The notes: a model not told the origin generated them from the sequence alone. DNA of 64,000 nt from Pseudomonas sp. UBA4617 (GCF_002386445.1 NZ_DGIR01000046.1:62001-126000), one strand, 5' to 3'; positions 7,835 to 16,581 are shown, numbered from the stretch's first letter. Translations and numbers: made by a program.

Positions 7835-7924
7835 GCTGGGTCATCCCGTTGGCCTGGGACGCATTTTGGAGCAAGTTGTGTGCCGATATCCCGGGGGCTG
7901 CGCAGGAACCCGGAATGCGTAGGC

Positions 7925-7955
7925 AAAAAAAAGGCCCGAAGCATAGGCTCGGGCC
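7925..7955 (-). terminator. Intrinsic terminator of aspA
   Basis: On the minus strand GGCCCGA and TCGGGCC (plus-strand 7933-7939 and 7949-7955) form a stem with a 9-nt loop followed by eight T residues, about 60 bases beyond the aspA stop. Confidence 0.9.
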
Positions 7956-8015
7956 CTGTAAAGGTTGAGAGGTGTCTAGTCCCTCGACCTGGTGAGACTG
8001 TTTACAGCGTCCTGG

Positions 8016-9440
8016 TTACGCCTTCAGCGGAACCAGACGGGGAGCGATCATGTTTTCCGGACGCAGGATGTCGTCGAGCATCGCATCGTCCAGCAGCTTC
8101 TCCTCGCGCACCAGTTCCAGCACACCACGGCCAGTTTCCAGGGCAACGCGGGCGATACGGGTGGCGTTTTCGTAGCCGATGTACGGGTTCAGGGCGGTGA
8201 CCAGGCCGATCGAGTGTTCGACCAGTTCACGGCAGCGCTGTTCGTTGGCAGTGATGCCGACGATGCAGTGCTCGCGCAGCATGTCCATGGCGCGCTGGAG
8301 CAGGCGGATCGAGTCGAAGATCTTGTAGGCGATCAGCGGTTCCATCACGTTCAGCTGCAGTTGGCCACCTTCAGCGGCGACGGTCAGCGCCAGGTCGTTG
8401 CCCATGATGGCGAAGGCCACCTGGTTGACCGCTTCCGGAATAACCGGGTTGACCTTGCCTGGCATGATCGAGCTGCCTGGCTGACGCGCCGGCAGGTTGA
8501 TCTCGTTGATGCCGGTGCGCGGGCCGCTGGACAGCAGGCGCAGGTCGTTGCAGATCTTCGACAGCTTGACGGCGGTACGCTTGAGCATGCCGGAGAACAG
8601 CACGAAGGCGCCCATGTCGGAGGTAGCTTCGATCAGGTCGGCAGCCGGTACCAGCGGTTGGCCGCTGATGGCAGCCAGGCGTTGTACGGCCAGGGCCTGG
8701 TAACCCGGGTCGGCGTTGATGCCGGTGCCGATGGCGGTACCGCCCAGGTTGATTTCGGTCAGCAGTTCCGGCGCCAGCGAACGCAGGCGCTGCAGGTCTT
8801 CGGTCATGGTGGTGGCGAAGGCGCGGAATTCCTGGCCCAGGGTCATCGGCACGGCGTCCTGCAGCTGGGTACGGCCCATCTTCAGTACGTGGTCGAACTC
8901 TTTACCTTTGGCAGCGAAGGCCTGGATCAGGCTGTCGAGGCTGGCCAGCAGGGCGTCGTGGCCCAGCAGCAGGCCCAGACGGATGGCCGTCGGGTAGGCG
9001 TCGTTGGTCGACTGCGCCATGTTCACGTCGTTGTTCGGGTGCAGGTACTGATATTCACCCTTCTGGTGGCCCATGGCCTCCAGCGCGACGTTGGCAATGA
9101 CTTCGTTCGCGTTCATGTTGGTGGAAGTACCAGCACCGCCCTGGATCATGTCGACCACGAACTGGTCGTGGTAGTCGCCTTTGATCAGGCGGGCGCAGGC
9201 TGCGGTAATGGCAGCGTGCTTGGCATCGCTCAGGTGACCCAGCTCACGGTTGGCGTCGGCAGCGGCCTGCTTGACCATGGCCAGGGCCACGACCAGCTTC
9301 GGGTAGTGCGACAGCGGAACACCGGAGAGGTGGAAGTTGTTGGCAGCGCGCAGGGTCTGGATGCCGTAGTAGGCATCGGCAGGGACTTCAAGGGTACCAA
9401 GCAGATCTTTTTCGACGCGGAACGATGCAGCGGAGGACAT
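8016..9440 (-). CDS. aspA: Aspartate ammonia-lyase (aspartase)
   Basis: A 474-residue protein of the aspartase/fumarase superfamily, converting L-aspartate to fumarate and ammonia in the cytoplasm. The signature loop GSSIMPGKVNP with the catalytic Ser is present, as are GGAGTSTNMNANEV, NDAYPTA (substrate contacts) and GRTQLQDAVP. Fumarase C shares this fold, but the N-terminal RVEKDLLGTLEVPADAYYGIQT is characteristic of aspartase. I start at MSSAASFR by analogy with known Pseudomonas aspartases; two further in-frame Met codons upstream would add 4 or 11 residues, and neither ATG has a strong Shine-Dalgarno. It is divergent from a LysR gene 182 bases away that may control it, and it ends in a clear terminator. 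Confidence 0.93.
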   Translation of the reverse strand: MSSAASFRVEKDLLGTLEVPADAYYGIQTLRAANNFHLSGVPLSHYPKLVVALAMVKQAAADANRELGHLSDAKHAAITAACARLIKGDYHDQFVVDMIQGGAGTSTNMNANEVIANVALEAMGHQKGEYQYLHPNNDVNMAQSTNDAYPTAIRLGLLLGHDALLASLDSLIQAFAAKGKEFDHVLKMGRTQLQDAVPMTLGQEFRAFATTMTEDLQRLRSLAPELLTEINLGGTAIGTGINADPGYQALAVQRLAAISGQPLVPAADLIEATSDMGAFVLFSGMLKRTAVKLSKICNDLRLLSSGPRTGINEINLPARQPGSSIMPGKVNPVIPEAVNQVAFAIMGNDLALTVAAEGGQLQLNVMEPLIAYKIFDSIRLLQRAMDMLREHCIVGITANEQRCRELVEHSIGLVTALNPYIGYENATRIARVALETGRGVLELVREEKLLDDAMLDDILRPENMIAPRLVPLKA

Positions 9441-9622
9441 GATGGGTATCATCTCGATTTTGACCCGGCACATGCCGGAATGGCGCCAATCCTAGGCCTG
9501 AAGGCGATTTTGCGGCAAATGCTGTTGCACGCTAACCTATGCACAAACGGCATAGTGTTTCATGTGACGCCAATTGATATTCGAGCGTGTTCCATTTTGG
9601 TGCATGCCAGGAGATGTGCTTC

Positions 9623-10555
9623 GTGAACCTGGAAAGCAAATGGCTGGAAGACTTCAGCGCGTTGGCGGCTACCCGCAGTTTTTCCCAGGCGGCAGAGCGG
9701 CGTTTCGTTACCCAACCCGCGTTCAGCCGGCGCATCCGTAGCCTGGAAGCGGCGTTGGGCCTGCAGTTGGTGAACCGTTCCCGCACTCCGATAGAACTGA
9801 CCGAAGCTGGCCAGCTGTTTCTGGTCACGGCACGTACGGTTGTCGATCAGTTGAGCGAAATTCTTCGCCATTTGCATCATCTTGAGGGCGGGCAAGGCGA
9901 GGTGGTGCAGGTGGCTGCTGCACACTCCCTGGCTTCGGGCTTTTTCCCGCGTTGGGTGGCCCAGCTGCGCAATGACGGCTTGAACATCGCCACGCGCCTG
10001 GTTGCGACCAACGTGGGCGATGCCGTGCATGCCTTGCGCGAAGGCGGCTGCGACCTGATGCTGGCCTTCTATGACCCGGATGCGGCACTGCAGATGGACG
10101 CCGAAATCTTCCCGTCGCTGCACATGGGCACCACCGAAATGTTGCCGGTGTGCGCCGTAGATGCCGATGGCAAGCCTTTGTTCGATCTTGAAGGCGAGGG
10201 CAGCGTACCCTTGCTGGCCTATACCGCTGGCGCATTCCTCGGTCGCTCGGTCAACTTGCTGCTGCGCCAGCGCAACCTGCGTTATACCACCGTCTATGAA
10301 ACCGCCATGGCCGACAGCCTCAAGAGCATGGCGCTGGAGGGCATGGGTATCGCCTGGGTACCGCGCCTGTCGATGCGCGGCGAGCTCGAACGGGGTGAAC
10401 TGGCAATCTGCGGCGGCAGCCAGTGGCATGTGCCGCTGGAAATCCGCCTGTATCGCTGCGCCCTGGTACGCAAGGCCAACGTAAGGCTGCTGTGGCGCAA
10501 GCTCGAGGGGGCTGCAGTGGTTGACTCGAAAGTCAGTCAAAGCCCCGAAAAATAA
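9623..10555 (+). CDS. LysR-family transcriptional regulator, divergent from aspA
   Basis: A 310-residue LysR regulator. The N-terminal winged helix reads WLEDFSALAATRSFSQAAERRFVTQPAFSRRIRSLEAALG, followed by a LysR substrate-binding domain. I choose the GTG at 9623 (VNLESKW) because AGGAG at 9609-9613 is 9 bases upstream; ATGs at 9587 and 9614 are in frame but lack that spacing. The gene faces away from aspA, the usual arrangement of a LysR regulator and its target, so control of aspartate breakdown is plausible. It is followed by the purE leader. Confidence 0.88.
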   Translation: MNLESKWLEDFSALAATRSFSQAAERRFVTQPAFSRRIRSLEAALGLQLVNRSRTPIELTEAGQLFLVTARTVVDQLSEILRHLHHLEGGQGEVVQVAAAHSLASGFFPRWVAQLRNDGLNIATRLVATNVGDAVHALREGGCDLMLAFYDPDAALQMDAEIFPSLHMGTTEMLPVCAVDADGKPLFDLEGEGSVPLLAYTAGAFLGRSVNLLLRQRNLRYTTVYETAMADSLKSMALEGMGIAWVPRLSMRGELERGELAICGGSQWHVPLEIRLYRCALVRKANVRLLWRKLEGAAVVDSKVSQSPEK

Positions 10556-10602
10556 GGGCCTACAGTTGGTCGCCGGGGTGCCTTAAACGCACCTCCTTAC
10601 GG

Positions 10603-10608
10603 TATACT
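10603..10608 (+). promoter_or_regulatory. Likely -10 element of the purE promoter
   Basis: GGTATACT contains a 5-of-6 match to TATAAT. A convincing -35 is not visible. Transcription from here would give a leader of about 110 bases containing two hairpins before purE. Confidence 0.45.
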
Positions 10609-10620
10609 GCGCGGCCTTTC

Positions 10621-10690
10621 GACCGGATGTGTCCGGTCCTGATCAGCAAACAAGCCACGCCGGCCGTCCCGCGTGGCTTGTTGTTTTTTG
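10621..10690 (+). promoter_or_regulatory. purE leader: hairpin followed by an intrinsic-terminator-like hairpin
   Basis: GACCGG and CCGGTC (10621-10638) form a first small hairpin. Then CAAGCCACGC and GCGTGGCTTG (10651-10660 and 10671-10680) form a perfect 10-bp stem with a 10-nt loop followed by TTGTTTTTTG, a textbook terminator placed about 40 bases upstream of the purE ATG and downstream of the likely promoter. This is the layout of a transcription attenuator or riboswitch, but I do not recognise a known aptamer. It could instead end a short RNA or the LysR transcript. Confidence 0.6.
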
Positions 10691-10726
10691 ACGCGCCCAA
10701 GGGCGCACAAGCGAAGAGGCTCGACG

Positions 10727-11218
10727 ATGAGTGCACTGGTTGGCGTGATCATGGGCTCCAAGTCCGATTGGTCCACCCTTAGCCACACCGCCGATATGCT
10801 GGAAAAACTCGGCATTCCCTACGAAGTGAAGGTGGTTTCCGCCCACCGCACCCCGGACTTGCTGTTCCAGTACGCCGAAGAGGCCGAAGGGCGGGGCATC
10901 GAGGTGATCATCGCCGGTGCCGGTGGCGCTGCCCACCTGCCAGGCATGTGTGCGGCCAAGACCCACCTGCCGGTGCTGGGCGTGCCGGTGCAATCGTCGA
11001 TGCTGTCGGGTGTCGATTCGCTGCTGTCGATCGTGCAGATGCCTGCTGGCGTCCCGGTTGCCACCCTTGCCATCGGCCGTGCAGGTGCAGTCAACGCTGC
11101 GCTGCTGTCGGCCAGCATCCTCGGTGCCAAATACCCGCAGTACCATACGGCGCTCAAGCAGTTCCGCACGGAGCAGACCGAGACCGTACTGGACAACCCA
11201 GACCCGCGCCAGGCTTGA
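10727..11218 (+). CDS. purE: N5-carboxyaminoimidazole ribonucleotide mutase
   Basis: A 163-residue class I PurE. The enzyme moves the carboxylate of N5-CAIR to C4 to give CAIR in purine synthesis. Conserved family motifs are present: MGSKSDWSTLSHTADMLE, VSAHRTPD with the catalytic His, the GAGGAAHLPGM loop and GVPVQSSMLSGVDSLLSIVQMP. The start MSALVG is 18 codons into a longer open frame and follows GAAGAGGC. The purK start lies 10 bases after the stop, so purE and purK form an operon and act in sequence (PurK makes the N5-CAIR that PurE uses). Confidence 0.96.
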   Translation: MSALVGVIMGSKSDWSTLSHTADMLEKLGIPYEVKVVSAHRTPDLLFQYAEEAEGRGIEVIIAGAGGAAHLPGMCAAKTHLPVLGVPVQSSMLSGVDSLLSIVQMPAGVPVATLAIGRAGAVNAALLSASILGAKYPQYHTALKQFRTEQTETVLDNPDPRQA

Positions 11219-11228
11219 GGCTTTACCC

Positions 11229-12311
11229 ATGAAGATCGGTGTAATTGGTGGCGGCCAGCTGGGCCGCATGCTGGCCCTGGCGGGTACCCCGCTGGGCATG
11301 AATTTCGCCTTCCTCGACCCGGCCCCGGACGCCTGCGCCGCGCCATTGGGCGAGCATCTGCGCGCCGACTACGGTGACCAGGACCACCTGCGCCAACTGG
11401 CCGACGAAGTCGACCTGGTCACCTTCGAGTTCGAAAGCGTGCCGGCCGAAACCGTGGCCTTTCTTTCGCAGTTCGTGCCGGTTTACCCCAGTGCCGAGGC
11501 GCTGCGCATCGCCCGCGACCGCCTGTTCGAGAAAAGCATGTTCCGCGACCTGGGTATCCCCACCCCGGCCTTCGCTGACATTCTCTCGCAGGCAGACCTG
11601 GACGCCGCGGTGGCCAGCATCGGCCTGCCGGCCGTGCTGAAAACCCGTACCTTGGGTTACGACGGCAAGGGCCAGAAGGTACTGCGCACGCCTGAGGACG
11701 TGGTCGGTACCTTTGCCGAGCTGGGCAGCGTGCCGTGCTTGCTGGAAGGCTTCGTCCCGTTCACCGGCGAAGTTTCGCTGGTAGCCGTGCGTGCCCGTGA
11801 TGGTGAAACCCGTTTCTACCCGCTGGTGCACAACACCCATGAAAGCGGCATCCTGCGTCTGTCGGTTGCCAGCCAGGCGCACCCACTGCAGGCCCTGGCC
11901 GAAGACTACGTGGGCCGCGTGCTCAAGCAACTCGACTATGTCGGCGTGCTGGCCTTCGAGTTCTTCGAAGTCGACGGCGGCCTGAAGGCCAACGAAATCG
12001 CCCCGCGCGTGCACAACTCCGGGCACTGGACCATCGAAGGCGCCGAGTGCAGCCAGTTCGAGAACCACCTGCGTGCCGTCGCCGGCCTGCCACTGGGTTC
12101 GACTGCCAAGGTGGGCGAAAGCGCGATGCTCAACTTCATCGGTGAAGTGCCGGCTGTGGACAAGGTGATCGCCATTGACGATTGCCATCTGCACCACTAC
12201 GGCAAGGCATTCAAGGCCGGGCGCAAGGTCGGCCACGCCACCCTGCGTTGCCACGACATGGCTACCCTGAAGCGCAAGATTGCCGAAGTAGAAGCCCTGA
12301 TCGGCAACTGA
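11229..12311 (+). CDS. purK: N5-carboxyaminoimidazole ribonucleotide synthase
   Basis: A 360-residue ATP-grasp enzyme that carboxylates AIR with bicarbonate and ATP. The N-terminal pre-ATP-grasp domain starts with KIGVIGGGQLGRMLALAG; the central domain has RDRLFEKSMFRDLGIPTP, KTRTLGYDGKGQ and the lid; metal-binding residues lie in ANEIAPRVHNSGHWT. The start is the ATG at 11229, just after purE; the reading frame is open farther upstream but runs into purE. Confidence 0.96.
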   Translation: MKIGVIGGGQLGRMLALAGTPLGMNFAFLDPAPDACAAPLGEHLRADYGDQDHLRQLADEVDLVTFEFESVPAETVAFLSQFVPVYPSAEALRIARDRLFEKSMFRDLGIPTPAFADILSQADLDAAVASIGLPAVLKTRTLGYDGKGQKVLRTPEDVVGTFAELGSVPCLLEGFVPFTGEVSLVAVRARDGETRFYPLVHNTHESGILRLSVASQAHPLQALAEDYVGRVLKQLDYVGVLAFEFFEVDGGLKANEIAPRVHNSGHWTIEGAECSQFENHLRAVAGLPLGSTAKVGESAMLNFIGEVPAVDKVIAIDDCHLHHYGKAFKAGRKVGHATLRCHDMATLKRKIAEVEALIGN

Positions 12312-12408
12312 TCGAACTTCTACCCGCCACATACCCTCTGAAATGGCAACAAGCCGAAGCGCTGTCTAGGCTTTGGCTTGTTCCATTCTTCACTGCAGAG
12401 GGATCGCC

Positions 12409-12654
12409 ATGGGCATCATTGGAACCATCTTCATCGGCCTCATCGTCGGCCTGCTGGCTCGCTTCATCAAGCCGGGCGACGACAGCATGGGCTGGATCAT
12501 GACCATCCTGCTGGGTATCGCCGGCTCCCTGCTGGCAACCTATGGTGGCCAGGCGCTGGGCATCTACCAGGCCGGGCAGGCTGCAGGCTTCCTTGGCGCA
12601 CTGGTGGGTGCGGTCGTCCTGCTGGTGATCTACGGATTCATCAAGAAACGCTGA
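12409..12654 (+). CDS. GlsB/YeaQ/YmgE-family small membrane protein
   Basis: An 81-residue, strongly hydrophobic, glycine-rich protein with three predicted membrane segments (MGIIGTIFIGLIVGLLARFI, WIMTILLGIAGSLLATYGG, AAGFLGALVGAVVLLVIYGFI). It belongs to the transglycosylase-associated / GlsB family often induced by envelope or general stress; no enzymatic activity is established. The start MGIIG is preceded by AGAGGG. It stands alone after purK, about 100 bases away. Confidence 0.88.
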   Translation: MGIIGTIFIGLIVGLLARFIKPGDDSMGWIMTILLGIAGSLLATYGGQALGIYQAGQAAGFLGALVGAVVLLVIYGFIKKR

Positions 12655-12702
12655 ATACTGGTTAGAATGCCCGGCAATTCCTTCGAGTTGCCGAGCATTT
12701 TC

Positions 12703-13236
12703 ATGCGTGCCTTTTTCCTCGCCCCCTTACTGTTGGCCAGCGCCCTGGCCCATGCCGAACTGCCGGAAACCGACTGGCTTGAGCTGATGCCCAAGTCGGA
12801 CCAGAAGGCGCTCGAGCAGATGCCCGAGATCGACCACAATTCGCCGGAAGCCATGGGTACCTTTACCGCCAAGGGCGGCTTGAAGCAGAGCAAGGGCCTG
12901 CCCGCGGTTATGTACTCGACCAGGACAGTGGCAGCCATGAACGGCAAGGACATCCGTCTGGGCGGCTACCCAGTGCCGCTGGAAAGTGACGCCAAGGGCA
13001 ATAGTACGTTGTTCTTCCTGGTGCCATACCCGGGCGCCTGCATCCATGTGCCGCCACCGCCGCCGAACCAGCTGGTGCTGGTGCGCTACCCGAAAGGCCT
13101 GAAGATTGACGACATCTACACACCGCTGTGGGTCAGCGGCACGCTGAAGGTGGAAAAGGTCAGCAACGACCTGGCCGATGCGGCCTATGCGCTGGATGCA
13201 CAGAAGGTGAGGGTGGTGGAGGATGCCGACCTCTGA
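12703..13236 (+). CDS. Secreted DUF3299 protein
   Basis: A 177-residue protein with an N-terminal signal peptide (MRAFFLAPLLLASALAHA) and a DUF3299 domain. Recognisable family stretches are LPAVMYSTRTVAAMNGKDIRLGGYPVPLE and the Pro-rich GACIHVPPPPPNQLV, containing Cys-x-His. DUF3299 proteins are periplasmic with an OB-like fold and unknown function. A TAGAAT element at 12664 is a plausible -10. The encoded Met at 12667 in the same frame would give a non-signal N-terminus and is less likely. Confidence 0.85.
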   Translation: MRAFFLAPLLLASALAHAELPETDWLELMPKSDQKALEQMPEIDHNSPEAMGTFTAKGGLKQSKGLPAVMYSTRTVAAMNGKDIRLGGYPVPLESDAKGNSTLFFLVPYPGACIHVPPPPPNQLVLVRYPKGLKIDDIYTPLWVSGTLKVEKVSNDLADAAYALDAQKVRVVEDADL

Positions 13237-13269
13237 TGCCTTGAAAACACAAGGGCGCACCTGACACCT

Positions 13270-13313
13270 TGCAGGAGCGGCCCCGTGTGGCGAAAGGACC
13301 GCGCAGCGGTCCC
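13270..13313. repeat. REP element
   Basis: TTGCAGGAGCGG-type left part and the stem GGACCGC-gca-GCGGTCC form a Pseudomonas REP between the convergent DUF3299 and mutarotase genes. Confidence 0.65.
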
Positions 13314-13325
13314 AAGTGCTGCAGA

Positions 13326-14231
13326 TCAAAGCGCTTCGCTAGCTACCACCAGGCCAAGCGAATGAGTTGCCCCTGGTTTCAATTCCACCAGGTCATCCCA
13401 CACATTCGCCGTCTCGATGCACAGCATCCGCTGCCAGCCATCATCGGCCATGTCCGGCAACTCCTTGGCCCGCTCGGTCCAGGGGTTCCAGATCACCGCC
13501 GAACGTGACCCGCTGCTGGTCAGGGTAATCCGCCGGTTCCAGTGCGGGTCGACAATGCTCAGTTGCGGCGGGGTGGCGAGGTATATCCGGTCAGTTTCAC
13601 CGGCGAACGCCAGCGCGCCGTGTTGCTGGCGCTGCTGCCAGTCGGCCAGGGTCTCGATGTAGCCCAGCCCTTCGACACCCTCCACCCGCACCTGCCGTAC
13701 ATCGCTGACCGCAAAGTAACTGTGCAGGGCCTGGCTGAGGATGACCGGCGTGTTGCCCATGTTGCGGCTGGTAAGGCTCAGCTTCAGATCAACCCCCAGT
13801 TCCACCAGCAACTTCAGCTCTACGTCGTGGGGCCAGTCGGCCAGGTTGCCCTGCGCTTCGGGCAGCTCGAACTCGATACGCAGCCCGTCGCCCGCCTCTT
13901 CGATGCCCAACAATTGCCAGTCACGGGTCCGCGCCAAGCCGTGGGCGGGGGGCTGTTCACCGTGGTACATGGCCTGCACGGCCTGTGGGTTGCGCTGCAG
14001 GTTGCCGAACCACGGCCAGCACACCGGCACCCCGGCGCGTACCGATTTGCCCTGGCGGAAGATGGCCTGGTCGCTCAGCCACAGCAGTGGTGGCTGGCCA
14101 ACGCACTGGTAGCTGAGGATCTGCGCACCTTGCTGGGCGATCAGGAGTTCAGCGTGGTTGCTGCTGATGCGCCAGCAGTTGAGTTCGCCATGTTGCTCGG
14201 TTACGACCTGGAAGGAAGCCATTGTGTTCAT
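13326..14231 (-). CDS. D-hexose-6-phosphate mutarotase (aldose 1-epimerase superfamily, YeaD-like)
   Basis: A 301-residue YeaD-type mutarotase, which interconverts the alpha and beta anomers of glucose 6-phosphate and related sugars. Visible motifs include LIAQQGAQILSYQ, SVRAGVPVCWPWFG, AHGLARTRDWQ (catalytic His), LHSYFAVSD and the C-terminal VIWNPWTERAKELPDM and CIETANV with the catalytic Glu. I start at MNTMASF; MASF three codons later is equally possible, and neither has a good Shine-Dalgarno. Transcribed in the same direction as the upstream thioesterase gene, 62 bases away. Confidence 0.88.
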   Translation of the reverse strand: MNTMASFQVVTEQHGELNCWRISSNHAELLIAQQGAQILSYQCVGQPPLLWLSDQAIFRQGKSVRAGVPVCWPWFGNLQRNPQAVQAMYHGEQPPAHGLARTRDWQLLGIEEAGDGLRIEFELPEAQGNLADWPHDVELKLLVELGVDLKLSLTSRNMGNTPVILSQALHSYFAVSDVRQVRVEGVEGLGYIETLADWQQRQQHGALAFAGETDRIYLATPPQLSIVDPHWNRRITLTSSGSRSAVIWNPWTERAKELPDMADDGWQRMLCIETANVWDDLVELKPGATHSLGLVVASEAL

Positions 14232-14293
14232 CTCATTGATTGCCAGTGGGCCTTGGACCCGGGCACATGCAATGAGTTTACCGCCGCCGAGGC

Positions 14294-14692
14294 TCAGCGA
14301 CGAGGTACGGAGCGGGTACGGCCACTGCCGTCGATGGCGACGAAGACAAACACCGCTTCGGTAACCTTGCGCCATTCGCTGGACAACGGGTCGTCGCTCC
14401 ACACTTCAACCATCATCTGGATCGAGCTGCGGCCAATTTCCAAGGTCTGGGTATAGAAAGACAACTGTGCGCCAACGGCCACTGGCACCAGGAAAGCCAT
14501 GCGGTCGATGGCTACAGTGGCCACGCGGCCTCCGGCGACACGGCTGGCCATGGCGGTACCGGCCAGGTCCATCTGGGCGACCAACCAGCCGCCAAAGATA
14601 TCGCCAAACCCGTTGGTCTCGCGCGGGAGTGCAGTGATCTGCAAGGCCAGGTCGCCCTGCGGGATAGGATCTTCTTGTTCGAGCTCAATCAT
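14294..14692 (-). CDS. Acyl-CoA thioesterase, hot-dog fold (YciA-like)
   Basis: A 132-residue single hot-dog domain of the cytosolic acyl-CoA thioester hydrolase family. Typical residues are NGFGDIFGGWLVAQMDLAGTAMA, with the helix-start Asp used in catalysis, and VGAQLSFYTQTLEIGRSSIQMMVEV. Such enzymes cleave short to medium acyl-CoAs in the cytoplasm, freeing CoA. It precedes the mutarotase gene on the same strand. Confidence 0.9.
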   Translation of the reverse strand: MIELEQEDPIPQGDLALQITALPRETNGFGDIFGGWLVAQMDLAGTAMASRVAGGRVATVAIDRMAFLVPVAVGAQLSFYTQTLEIGRSSIQMMVEVWSDDPLSSEWRKVTEAVFVFVAIDGSGRTRSVPRR

Positions 14693-15053
14693 GCGATGGG
14701 GCCTCTGACCCGTGACGCTTTTCGTTGGTGTGGCGCAAAGGCCGGGTAAACGATTCAGCTTGACACATACTACGCCGATTTCGTTTCACTGGGCGGCCGT
14801 AGGGAAACTCTGCGAAACCGCCTGACAGTAATGACCGGCGTTTTCGCACAACATCCCACGTTAGGAGCAACCTTTTCCTACGAATCGGCAGTATATAGAG
14901 CATATTGGCCAGCGACGACCGCGCATTCATGAATATGTGTATGGATTTTGTATCGCTTTCGGCGCAGCTCGGCAATTTGCTATCTTCCTCTGTCACCAAT
15001 CCAGAAGCCGCGTGCCACGCGGCCTGCGTGCCCTACAAAGAGAACAATCAGCG
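14693..15053. other. Divergent intergenic region with no gene
   Basis: This 361-base gap separates the thioesterase and the MFS gene. It is more AT-rich than its surroundings. A GCCGCGTG-c-CACGCGGC palindrome at 15007-15023 lies about 30 bases before the MFS start, and TGCTATCTT near 14980 could be an extended -10. A 104-codon frame on the minus strand is rejected because it has no recognisable features and unusual composition. No small RNA can be assigned. Confidence 0.5.
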
Positions 15054-16343
15054 ATGACTTCCGTGCCGAGCAGTATCGAGCAGCCCTCGCGGCCACTGAC
15101 CCGCAGTGACTACAAGACCCTTTCACTGTCCGCGCTGGGCGGCGCGCTGGAGTTCTACGACTTCATCATCTTCGTGTTCTTCGCCACTGTCGTCGGCAAG
15201 TTGTTCTTCCCCGCCGACATGCCCGAATGGCTGCGCCTGATGCAAACCTTCGGGATCTTCGCCGCCGGCTACCTGGCGCGACCGCTGGGAGGCATCATCA
15301 TGGCCCATTTCGGCGACCTGCTCGGGCGCAAGAAGATGTTCACCCTGAGCATCTTCATGATGGCGTTGCCGACACTGATCATGGGCCTGTTGCCGACTTA
15401 CGCACAGATCGGCCTGTGGGCGCCGATCCTGCTGCTGCTGATGCGGGTGATCCAGGGCGCGGCAATCGGTGGCGAGGTTCCGGGTGCATGGGTGTTCGTG
15501 TCGGAGCACGTGCCGGCGCGCAACACCGGCTACGCCTGCGGTACTCTCACGGCCGGCCTGACTGCGGGTATCTTGCTTGGCTCGCTGGTGGCAACGCTGA
15601 TCAACAGCGTCTACAGCGCGGACGAAGTGGCCGATTATGCCTGGCGTATTCCGTTCCTGCTGGGCGGTGTGTTCGGGCTGTTCTCGGTGTACCTGCGCCG
15701 CTGGTTGCACGAAACCCCGGTATTTGCCGAGATGCAGCAGCGCAAGGCCCTGGCCGAGGAGCTGCCGCTGCGTGCCGTGCTGCGTGATCATCGTGGCCCG
15801 ATCGTGCTGTCGATGCTGCTGACCTGGATGCTGTCTGCCGGCATCGTGGTGGTCATCCTGATGACCCCGGCGTTGCTGCAGAGCATCTATCACATTAGCC
15901 CGGCCGACTCTCTCAAGGCCAACAGCCTGGCGATCGTGCTGCTCAGCTTCGGCTGCATCGGCGCTGGCAGCCTGGCCGACCGCTTTGGCGCGGGCCGGGT
16001 GTTCGTGATCGGTAGCCTGCTGCTGCTGGTGAGTTCCTGGACCTTCTACCACAGCCTGCCGACGCGGCCTGAGCTGCTGTTCCCGCTGTATGCGGTGACC
16101 GGATTGTGCGTGGGTGTCATTGGTGCAGTGCCCTATGTGATGGTCAAGGCATTTCCAGCGGTGGTGCGGTTCAGCGGGCTGTCGTTCTCGTACAACGTGG
16201 CCTACGCGATCTTTGGCGGGTTGACGCCGATGGTGGTGACTGCGTTGTTGAAAGTGAGCCCGATGGCGCCTGCCTACTATGTAGCGGGGTTGTGTGCCGT
16301 TGGCCTGGTGGTGGGCCTTTACCTGCTCGCCAACAAGCGCTGA
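15054..16343 (+). CDS. MFS transporter of the metabolite:H+ symporter (MHS) family
   Basis: A 429-residue inner-membrane carrier with about 12 hydrophobic segments. MHS signatures are present: LGGALEFYDFIIFVFFATVVGKLFFP in helix 1, GYLARPLGGIIMAHFGDLLGRKKMF between helices 2 and 3, and RVIQGAAIGGEVPGAWVFVSEH. Relatives carry proline/betaine, citrate, alpha-ketoglutarate or shikimate; the substrate is not evident. The start MTSVPSS is chosen because translation from the upstream in-frame Met would precede the GC-rich palindrome without a Shine-Dalgarno. It stands alone, followed by a REP pair. Confidence 0.9.
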   Translation: MTSVPSSIEQPSRPLTRSDYKTLSLSALGGALEFYDFIIFVFFATVVGKLFFPADMPEWLRLMQTFGIFAAGYLARPLGGIIMAHFGDLLGRKKMFTLSIFMMALPTLIMGLLPTYAQIGLWAPILLLLMRVIQGAAIGGEVPGAWVFVSEHVPARNTGYACGTLTAGLTAGILLGSLVATLINSVYSADEVADYAWRIPFLLGGVFGLFSVYLRRWLHETPVFAEMQQRKALAEELPLRAVLRDHRGPIVLSMLLTWMLSAGIVVVILMTPALLQSIYHISPADSLKANSLAIVLLSFGCIGAGSLADRFGAGRVFVIGSLLLLVSSWTFYHSLPTRPELLFPLYAVTGLCVGVIGAVPYVMVKAFPAVVRFSGLSFSYNVAYAIFGGLTPMVVTALLKVSPMAPAYYVAGLCAVGLVVGLYLLANKR

Positions 16344-16349
16344 CCTTTT

Positions 16350-16456
16350 GCAGGAGCGGCATTGTGCACGATGGGCTGCGCAGCAACCCCCCGGCAATCT
16401 GTGCCGTGGTTGCTATTTCTGGAGCTGCTGCGCAGCCCATCGCGAGACACGTGTTG
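16350..16456. repeat. Inverted REP pair (REPIN)
   Basis: CGATGGGCTGCGCAGCA at 16370-16386 is repeated as its exact reverse complement at 16427-16443: 17-bp perfect arms around a 40-base spacer. The left flank TTGCAGGAGCGG is a standard REP head. It lies between the MFS gene and the pstS promoter. Confidence 0.85.
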
Positions 16457-16490
16457 CCAGTCAACTGATGGGTGATGGCATTTCATCCAA

Positions 16491-16508
16491 TTGTCACATT
16501 CAAGTCAT
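16491..16508 (+). promoter_or_regulatory. Pho box of pstS
   Basis: TTGTCAC-ATTC-AAGTCAT has the 7-4-7 spacing of two PhoB half sites (consensus CTGTCAT). It lies 74 bases before the pstS start, the normal promoter position. Confidence 0.75.
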
Positions 16509-16581
16509 ATCGTATTCATGCGGCCTGCAGATACTTGGGCCCGTTCCATCCAACACCCCCTATTCCTGCTAGGAGCAAGGC

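Noticed and set aside
7992..9626. A 544-codon plus-strand frame opposite aspA
   Set aside because: Antisense to a clear aspartase with intact motifs, and composition is typical of an antisense shadow.
10565..10690. Known purine riboswitch before purE
   Set aside because: The conserved core of a guanine/adenine aptamer could not be found; only an attenuator-like hairpin is claimed.
14685..14999. A 104-codon minus-strand frame in the gap before the MFS gene
   Set aside because: No signal, domain or Shine-Dalgarno, an Arg- and Ser-rich random composition, and overlap with the thioesterase start.
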